A stretch of DNA of 12,725 nucleotides from UBA5359 sp028699365 [NCBI: bacterium] (GTDB taxonomy: Bacteria; UBP13; UBA5359), in assembly GCA_028699365.1 (NCBI GenBank), contig JAQVUQ010000040.1:1-12725 (forward strand), written 5' to 3'. Shown in pieces: positions 8,247 through 12,725 of the stretch. A program made the position numbers and the translations under genes. Under the pieces are notes generated by a model. That model did no database searches and was not told the DNA's origin. It saw only the letters and a program-made list of their open reading frames with translations. The first letter of the stretch is position 1. Every line of letters starts with the position of its first letter.

Positions 8247-8310
8247 GGTGACCCTTTCCTCGGGCTGTGGTGATAAATCGCACGACAAACTCAGCCGTGC
8301 AACTTAATGA

Positions 8311-8339
8311 AGTATACCAGTTTAGGCAAGCCTTTGCCA
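8311..8339 (-). promoter_or_regulatory. Candidate promoter for the mod-res unit
   Basis: In the 157-base gap between the E2-like gene and mod, the minus strand carries TGGTATACT, an extended -10 with TATACT at 8311-8316. A poor -35, TGGCAA, lies 17 bases upstream at 8334-8339. A short stem (GGCAA/TTGCC, 8325-8338, 4-base loop) overlaps it but lacks a T-run. Its presence suggests that the R-M pair can be expressed independently of the CBASS genes. Confidence 0.35.
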
Positions 8340-8403
8340 GATGTGAGCTTGTGTGTATGCATGGTCTGCACAGTGGATATCCAATGGTTCTGCTTAATCC
8401 GTC

Positions 8404-9156
8404 TTACAGCTTATCTGGATATGACACGCTACCGTGAGACACAGAGCGTGCGTACTTGTGCCTGTTCTGTAGGTATTTCATGCCATATCGACTCATCAAC
8501 TGTAATTCAATTTCCTTGCCATGAGATCTGAACCAAGACCGGCTGGCCAGGGATCGATATTCGCTTAGTTTCCGATTGAACTTGCATATACCAAGCCTAC
8601 GTCCACATCCACAAGGACACAACCCTTTATTTGCGATTCGTCTTTTCCTGCCAAGCGACTCAAGCGTTAGTATTACTTGTTCTTGGCTGCTCAGTCCAAA
8701 GAGATTCAGGTAGTCATCAACTACACCTTGTCCACCATGTGCCAGTTCGCCGAAAGGGAACCCTGCTTCGTTCTGGAGTTTATATGAGATGGCATACAAA
8801 TATGGCACAAGACAGCGTTCAGTGAATCCGATTAAGTTCGGCTTTTCGGAAACTAATTTTAGCAAGCGAATTGGAGATCCCAAGCATAACGTATTGTCAT
8901 CTTTATTAACGTGATGGTTTCCATCACGAGGTATCTTTCGTCCGACTTCCGTTACCTTGGGAATCTCTCTGGGAAACGCTGTCGGAACAACAATGTGGAG
9001 GTGATAAGAATCACTGATCTCAATGCCTCCATTTGATCGTGCGATGAATGAGAAGACTCCCCTCAGAACCGTCACTGAGCCATGTGATGGCGCAATGGAC
9101 ATCTCGGGATAGTCTCTTATGAACTGCTCAATGCCCTGCACACTACTACCTTTCAA
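8404..9156 (-). CDS. E2-like (ubiquitin-conjugating fold) CBASS accessory protein with C-terminal Cys cluster
   Basis: With the start chosen here this is a 250-residue protein. The first half matches an E2/UBC fold: strands at YHLHIVVPTAFPREIPKV, then NHHVNKDDNTLCLGSP (about 80-95). HVN stands in for the eukaryotic HPN, and Cys91 is the expected thioester cysteine. A basic linker leads to CPCGCGRRLGIC (about 180-191), a CxCGxG...C cluster recalling SEC-C-type zinc motifs but not matching one exactly. In CBASS, E2 proteins act on the C-terminus of the CD-NTase and regulate it. No E1 or JAB peptidase gene is nearby, as in type II-short systems. The TTG start at 9156 has AAGGAG six bases upstream (9163-9168) and overlaps the CD-NTase TGA by four bases. 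A GTG at 9174 would add six residues. The E2 assignment rests on the motif and on context. Confidence 0.8.
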   Translation of the reverse strand: MKGSSVQGIEQFIRDYPEMSIAPSHGSVTVLRGVFSFIARSNGGIEISDSYHLHIVVPTAFPREIPKVTEVGRKIPRDGNHHVNKDDNTLCLGSPIRLLKLVSEKPNLIGFTERCLVPYLYAISYKLQNEAGFPFGELAHGGQGVVDDYLNLFGLSSQEQVILTLESLGRKRRIANKGLCPCGCGRRLGICKFNRKLSEYRSLASRSWFRSHGKEIELQLMSRYGMKYLQNRHKYARSVSHGSVSYPDKL

Positions 9157-10364
9157 CTGGTTCTCCTTGCCCACGGTTTAGCTGGTGCCCCAGTAATGAT
9201 ATGCACTTTAGGTGTTTCTGCTGCTGCAAATGAATGAGCCAAGCCCATCCGTTTGCCCAATTTCTCCGGGTCCATGCTCACCGAAAATTTTCGTTTGGCT
9301 TGCTCTGCAATGAACTTAGTATCATCCGACCTGGCGAGAATATCGAAGTCGGCCCTCGCCTGTTTGACCCAATTCCAGAAATTCTCCTCGAGTTTCAGAT
9401 GTCGGCAATCAGGCATGGCCCATCGGTCCGCAAAGTCCTCATTCGGATCGACAGGATTGGGTATCCTTGGAGCTTTTGAACGAACCATGGTTTCCACTCG
9501 CAACAAGATGTTCTCCAAAGCGAATTCGAGATCGCTCTCTCCTTGGTAGGCCTCTGCTGCCAATGTTGTGATAATTATCGAGATGGGTTTGATATCAGGA
9601 TCGTCCTTAAACATCTGGTCGCGGTGACGTTTCAGTAGTTGAATGATGCTCTGAAGAGGTGTTTTCCATTTATAGACTGGTAAATCATCAATGCTCGCAG
9701 CTCGGAGCATTCCGGCCTTCTGCAGGAGAAACTGCGGCGCGAGCTTCATCCTTGATTCAAACCATTTGGCGTAGCCTTCAGGATTGCTGGTATTCCAGTC
9801 CTCACAAATCTCGACGTATCTGGGGTGGCGATTGTCCGTGATGGAAACCGCCAGCTCTGACACCGTATCAGCTAGGCTATAAGATACACCCACCTTGGCC
9901 ATGGCTTCTCTTATTAATTGTCGTCGTGATTGTACCTCAGGTATACACGGGACAATGTCCATGTGAAAGCTCATGTGGTCTGCGTAATCTAGCCGCCAGC
10001 ATCTGTGTTTCTCCTCCTTGGGGTCTTTAATTCCCCTGGCCAAACGATAGGATTCGATCTCGTTACCAACCAGAACCTTGACGGATTTTTGTGCATGCGA
10101 GTTTTTTGTTATGCCCACCGGAAGCTTACATACGAGATCCAAGTCATATTCTTCTTTCTCATCAAGTGGCCGAATTGCGGTTCCCAGACAAAATGAACCT
10201 TGAGGAACGATGTGTGGCTCATATATGGCACAGGTTGCTTCTTCGCGGCATAACCACTCGCCAAGATCTTGGTAACGGGACGCCGCTTTTTCATACGCTG
10301 AGTCTGGCAATTCCAGGTGCTCCATCATGGATTCAAGAAGACCGTTCATCATTTGCTTATTCAT
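9153..10364 (-). CDS. CD-NTase (cGAS/DncV-like nucleotidyltransferase), CBASS signal synthase
   Basis: This 403-residue protein is the signal-making enzyme of the CBASS locus and would join nucleotides into a cyclic di- or trinucleotide when phage infection is sensed. The catalytic signature is clear: PQGSFCLGTAIRP (54-66, with Gly56-Ser57), the metal-binding pair in EEYDLDLV (Asp74 and Asp76), and the third acidic residue in SFHMDIVP (Asp136). The rest is the helical lobe of the family. The product cannot be predicted from this sequence. The start has GGGAGG five bases upstream and overlaps the Cap5 stop by eight bases, so synthase and effector are coupled. The C-terminus reads ITGAPAKPWARRTS. 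It ends in serine, not in the glycine usually targeted by CBASS E2-type conjugation. The gene is otherwise intact. Confidence 0.93.
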   Translation of the reverse strand: MNKQMMNGLLESMMEHLELPDSAYEKAASRYQDLGEWLCREEATCAIYEPHIVPQGSFCLGTAIRPLDEKEEYDLDLVCKLPVGITKNSHAQKSVKVLVGNEIESYRLARGIKDPKEEKHRCWRLDYADHMSFHMDIVPCIPEVQSRRQLIREAMAKVGVSYSLADTVSELAVSITDNRHPRYVEICEDWNTSNPEGYAKWFESRMKLAPQFLLQKAGMLRAASIDDLPVYKWKTPLQSIIQLLKRHRDQMFKDDPDIKPISIIITTLAAEAYQGESDLEFALENILLRVETMVRSKAPRIPNPVDPNEDFADRWAMPDCRHLKLEENFWNWVKQARADFDILARSDDTKFIAEQAKRKFSVSMDPEKLGKRMGLAHSFAAAETPKVHIITGAPAKPWARRTS

Positions 10365-11529
10365 GTTTACCTCCCAATAAGTTTATTGCCGGCATAAATA
10401 TACTCTTGCCGTCAATGATCACTTTGTCATATATCGTCATGGGTAACCTCGTCTTCTGCATAATCGCTCGTCCAGCTTCTATAGCGCAAGCATTGGACAT
10501 TACAGGAAAGAGATGGATTTCTGCGTCCGTTCCGTGAGCATTTTTTATGTCATCATAGAGCTTGCCCACAAGTCGGTAGAACTCTGAAAGGCTTTCCTTG
10601 CTCCCCATGTAGTTAACGCTTGGAAAATCTGAATAGACTTTCCAAACATCGAACTGTTTGCCTTTGAAGGCCTCTGAAATCTCATGTTCGGGTATATCAG
10701 CACTTAACGCGAAAAGGAGAACTACCTTCTTATTGCGTACTGTTTGCGGTCTGCTTACCCTGAACTCCACGCCAGGCCTGCGTTCTTCGGGCCATCGCCA
10801 AGTCTGTTCTGGCTTGCGATGTCTCTGATAAATCGAAGCTGGCACGATATTGCCAAGCAAAGTGCCCAAGAGAATTAACAGCGGTTGTGGAGCCATTGCA
10901 AAGACAGATAGGTGAGTTATTGTTCCATCCTCAATACGCTCAGTTACCTTTCTGCAAAATTCCTTCCTCAAGTTTTCTGCCTCAATTTCCCAAAACCCAT
11001 CCGATCTCTCATTGTGTATAGCTTTCATAGACAGGTCAATGGGGTAATCGCTCGCCGGATATCGTTCTGGGAACATCGCCACATAGGAATCAGCATCAGC
11101 CCAATCCGGCACAAAATCGCCGATTCTTGATTTGTAGTGAATTACGAAACTTTTTTTACTGGGATTTATTCCGGTTACTCTCTCAATTCTGCACTCGTGT
11201 TCTCGCTTCCACGTCTGGAGTAGTGCCGGTGTATACCGTCCTCCATCTTTGTGCTGATCGATCTTCCTATGGCATTCGTGGCACATCAACATCAGGTTGG
11301 CAGAATCATTTAGTTTTTTCGGAGTGCGCTTGAGAAGCCCTCTGCCCCGTGGTCCATCATCCGAGAATGAATATATGTGAGCTAATTGTGCAATGTTGAC
11401 TTGCTCTTGAGTTACGGAAGACTTCCAAAGCGCTTTGTTGCACCCCGCAAACTGACAACGTCCACAAGCTCTCCACCAAAGATCGAAACGAATATCTTTC
11501 TTAATGTATCGGGTTACATCCTCAATCAT
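10357..11529 (-). CDS. cap5: Cap5-like HNH endonuclease-SAVED effector of CBASS
   Basis: This 390-residue protein is the likely killing effector. The N-terminal HNH domain (about 15-115) has zinc-ligand candidates in CGRCQFAGC (22-30) and CHEC (83-86), and HNH residues in AHIYSF (His51), SANLML (Asn78) and CHRKID (His87). A SAVED sensor domain follows (about 150-385), including VVLLFALSADIPEHE and the C-terminal HLFPVMSNACAIEAGRAIM segment. Studied Cap5 proteins assemble when SAVED binds a cyclic nucleotide and then degrade double-stranded DNA without sequence choice, killing the infected cell. I start it at the ATG at 11529, with GGAGG seven bases upstream (11537-11541). The frame stays open 38 codons further, but that leader has no family character. 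The gene lies 119 bases after the peptidase gene and overlaps the CD-NTase by eight bases. Confidence 0.9.
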   Translation of the reverse strand: MIEDVTRYIKKDIRFDLWWRACGRCQFAGCNKALWKSSVTQEQVNIAQLAHIYSFSDDGPRGRGLLKRTPKKLNDSANLMLMCHECHRKIDQHKDGGRYTPALLQTWKREHECRIERVTGINPSKKSFVIHYKSRIGDFVPDWADADSYVAMFPERYPASDYPIDLSMKAIHNERSDGFWEIEAENLRKEFCRKVTERIEDGTITHLSVFAMAPQPLLILLGTLLGNIVPASIYQRHRKPEQTWRWPEERRPGVEFRVSRPQTVRNKKVVLLFALSADIPEHEISEAFKGKQFDVWKVYSDFPSVNYMGSKESLSEFYRLVGKLYDDIKNAHGTDAEIHLFPVMSNACAIEAGRAIMQKTRLPMTIYDKVIIDGKSIFMPAINLLGGKHE

Positions 11530-11648
11530 CAATCCACCTCCGCATAGCTCACCTTGCCAGATGAGCAGTCTCTTCACCAAGCAATCCAAGAACCAGTTGG
11601 TTGTATGTGTTGAGTGGCGCATCAACGCAACATGCCACGACAAAAAAT

Positions 11649-12242
11649 CTATTCATAATGCTTCACACCTAACTTACTCAATCGCAAGTTCAGTGCACTG
11701 TTGCTTACTTTGATCTTTGTGGCAAAATCTCTGAAACCCGCGCGTGATATCACATCGTGCTTTGTCAACTCTGCAAGCATCAGATCTCTTGGCATCAGCA
11801 GGAACGCTGAAAATCGATCTGCAACTCGCTCTCGCGTGCTGTCATCACCATCTCTGCATACAATGATTTCGGGCGATGAGTCAAACAAAGACGGCTGAGA
11901 GAGCTCATTTCGATCTACATGCATGATCCAATGTCCGACTTCGTGGCCGAGAGTAAAGCGTTCTAATCCCGGACATTCTGCGAATGTCTCAACATGATTC
12001 TGATTTAGGATAATGGTTTTTCGTCCAGGCTGAATGCAGCCCCATATCTTAATACCAGGAGGTTCATCAATTGCATCAAACTCAATACATAGATCCAATA
12101 TGTGCTCGATAAGGGAATCAATAGGGATTGGAAGTGATGGAGTCCACTTCCGCTGCCTAGCATAGCGGCGTATGAGCTCTGAGGCTTTCTGCTCCAAAAC
12201 ATTGTTACTGAATACTATATCAAGATTCTTAAGCACCGCCAT
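11649..12242 (-). CDS. ImmA/IrrE-type zinc metallopeptidase, candidate CapP-like activator of CBASS expression
   Basis: This 197-residue protein carries HEVGHW (100-105), with His100, Glu101 and His104 of the HExxH zinc site. A probable third ligand is Glu138 in TRERVADRF, followed by the family-typical AFLLMP. The strand GCIQPGRKTIILN (68-80) before the active site is also typical of ImmA/IrrE peptidases, which cut a partner XRE repressor to switch on genes. Its pairing with the XRE gene, upstream of CBASS effectors, matches the CapH/CapP pair known from some CBASS loci, where CapP cuts CapH after DNA damage. The ATG at 12242 overlaps the 3' end of the XRE gene by 14 bases. An in-frame ATG at 12269 is a less likely start. 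Cys69 and Cys90 lie before the HExxH motif. CapP identity is inferred, not shown. Confidence 0.87.
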   Translation of the reverse strand: MAVLKNLDIVFSNNVLEQKASELIRRYARQRKWTPSLPIPIDSLIEHILDLCIEFDAIDEPPGIKIWGCIQPGRKTIILNQNHVETFAECPGLERFTLGHEVGHWIMHVDRNELSQPSLFDSSPEIIVCRDGDDSTRERVADRFSAFLLMPRDLMLAELTKHDVISRAGFRDFATKIKVSNSALNLRLSKLGVKHYE

Positions 12243-12582
12243 CTCTCTTGTTCGCTCCTTGGCTTTCATCAATGATCTTCTTTGCTTCCTCGATGCGACC
12301 ATCTCTCCATGCCCGCAGCAACTTCGGCGCATCGGGCTCCGTTACCAGGAAATCGTGAAGCGTCCTATCAACTTTTCTAGCCAGCGAAAGCAATTCATCA
12401 GAATCTGCTCCCAAGGCATCAGCAAGACGCATTATGGCATCTTCCGAGGGCGGAGGTATCTTATTTGTTTCCATTTTGCTCAGATAGGTGAAATCAATGC
12501 CCGCATCTTCAGCTAACTGCCGCAGACTCAGGTCTCTTTGTTTGCGTAATTCTCTAAGGTATGAACCAAACTGCTTATCCAT
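12229..12582 (-). CDS. XRE family helix-turn-helix regulator, candidate CapH-like repressor
   Basis: This 117-residue protein has a clear Cro/CI-type helix-turn-helix at about 7-65: YLRELRKQRDLSLRQLAEDAGI, then the recognition-helix region DFTYLSKMETNKIPPPSEDA, then a helix ending ALGADSDELLSLA. The remaining C-terminal part (about 70-117) is helical and charged and could hold the dimer interface and the cut site for the peptidase. The ATG has GAGG seven bases upstream. It is the first gene of the run towards CBASS, so a repressor here could control the whole operon along with itself. A perfect inverted repeat over the -10 upstream (12594-12616) is the likely binding site. The pairing with the metallopeptidase supports a cleavable-repressor role, which is inferred. 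Confidence 0.9.
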   Translation of the reverse strand: MDKQFGSYLRELRKQRDLSLRQLAEDAGIDFTYLSKMETNKIPPPSEDAIMRLADALGADSDELLSLARKVDRTLHDFLVTEPDAPKLLRAWRDGRIEEAKKIIDESQGANKRDGGA

Positions 12583-12593
12583 ATCTATCCCTC

Positions 12594-12616
12594 ACATTGA
12601 TACTATAGCACAATGT
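12594..12616. repeat. Inverted repeat over the -10 of the XRE gene, candidate operator
   Basis: ACATTG (12594-12599) and CAATGT (12611-12616) are perfect reverse complements separated by 11 bases. The spacer contains the -10 hexamer of the promoter that reads into the XRE gene. Binding of an XRE dimer here would block RNA polymerase, as expected for autoregulation. Confidence 0.55.
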
Positions 12617-12631
12617 TGATGTGTAGTGCAA
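12602..12631 (-). promoter_or_regulatory. Candidate promoter of the XRE-peptidase-CBASS operon
   Basis: On the minus strand an extended -10, TGCTATAGT, has its TATAGT at 12602-12607. A weak -35, TTGCAC, lies 18 bases upstream at 12626-12631. Transcription would start near 12595, leaving a leader of about 13 bases that just holds the GAGGG ribosome binding site. Confidence 0.5.
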
Positions 12632-12725
12632 CACCGCAACAAACCTTTCTGTGATATATATGCTTGGGCTCTACTAACACAGAGCAATTGCACTTTACCA
12701 TGCTAGGTTTTCCTGGATGCGGTAT

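Noticed and set aside
8247-8288. A 14-codon N-terminal extension of Mod from a TTG at 8288
   Set aside because: The ATG at 8246 has AAGGG upstream and gives the usual MPTLDW opening of type III Mod proteins.
8325-8338. The GGCAA/TTGCC stem after the E2-like gene as a terminator
   Set aside because: The stem is only five pairs and no T-run follows on either strand.
10091-10537. A 148-codon plus-strand open frame across the Cap5/CD-NTase junction
   Set aside because: It is antisense to two well-supported genes and shows no domain of its own.
11530-11643. A 38-codon N-terminal extension of the Cap5 gene from a TTG at 11643
   Set aside because: The ATG at 11529 has a strong GGAGG site and begins where the HNH family normally begins; the extension looks like untranslated leader.
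12583-12725. A tRNA or attachment site at the right edge of the island
   Set aside because: I found no cloverleaf pattern or matching direct repeat; the stretch holds only the candidate promoter and operator.

Overview
The window is bacterial, with densely packed genes, strong GGAGG-type ribosome binding sites and several GTG or TTG starts. A secreted LysM/YkuD L,D-transpeptidase with a C-terminal extension and the start-codon habits would fit a Clostridia-like Bacillota genome. This is a weak inference, and no RNA gene or marker gene is present to settle it.

Left part (1-3,906), chromosomal-looking housekeeping and catabolic genes. A Gfo/Idh/MocA oxidoreductase (483-1502, minus) is followed, with a 4-base stop/start overlap, by a neutral-ceramidase-like protein that runs off the left edge (1-486). 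Divergent to them is a cupin-type AraC regulator (1780-2715, plus). The 277-base gap between the two transcription units holds a perfect 16-bp palindrome, an 8-bp inverted repeat with a 13-bp spacer, and -10 elements in both directions. The AraC gene runs 97 bases into the convergent L,D-transpeptidase gene (2619-3851, minus).

Right part (4,031-12,582), a defence island with every gene on the minus strand. In transcription order it contains an XRE regulator (12229-12582), an ImmA/IrrE-type zinc peptidase (11649-12242), an HNH-SAVED nuclease matching Cap5 (10357-11529), a CD-NTase (9153-10364) and an E2-like protein with a C-terminal cysteine cluster (8404-9156). After a 157-base gap with a possible promoter come a type III restriction-modification Mod (6645-8246) and Res (4031-6643), separated by one base.

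The central block reads as a CBASS anti-phage system. The CD-NTase should make a cyclic nucleotide on infection, the SAVED domain of Cap5 should sense it, and the HNH domain should degrade DNA. The E2-like protein is present without an E1 or a JAB peptidase, which is the 'type II-short' arrangement. The XRE/peptidase pair resembles CapH/CapP, the repressor-protease pair reported to control CBASS, but here it sits upstream on the same strand rather than divergently. A perfect inverted repeat spanning the -10 element upstream of the XRE gene is a good candidate operator. The neighbouring type III R-M pair makes this a two-layer defence locus.

Stretches without genes are all under 300 bases: 1503-1779, 3852-4030, 8247-8403, 11530-11648 and 12583-12725. 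I found no tRNA, rRNA, CRISPR array, insertion sequence or clear intrinsic terminator.
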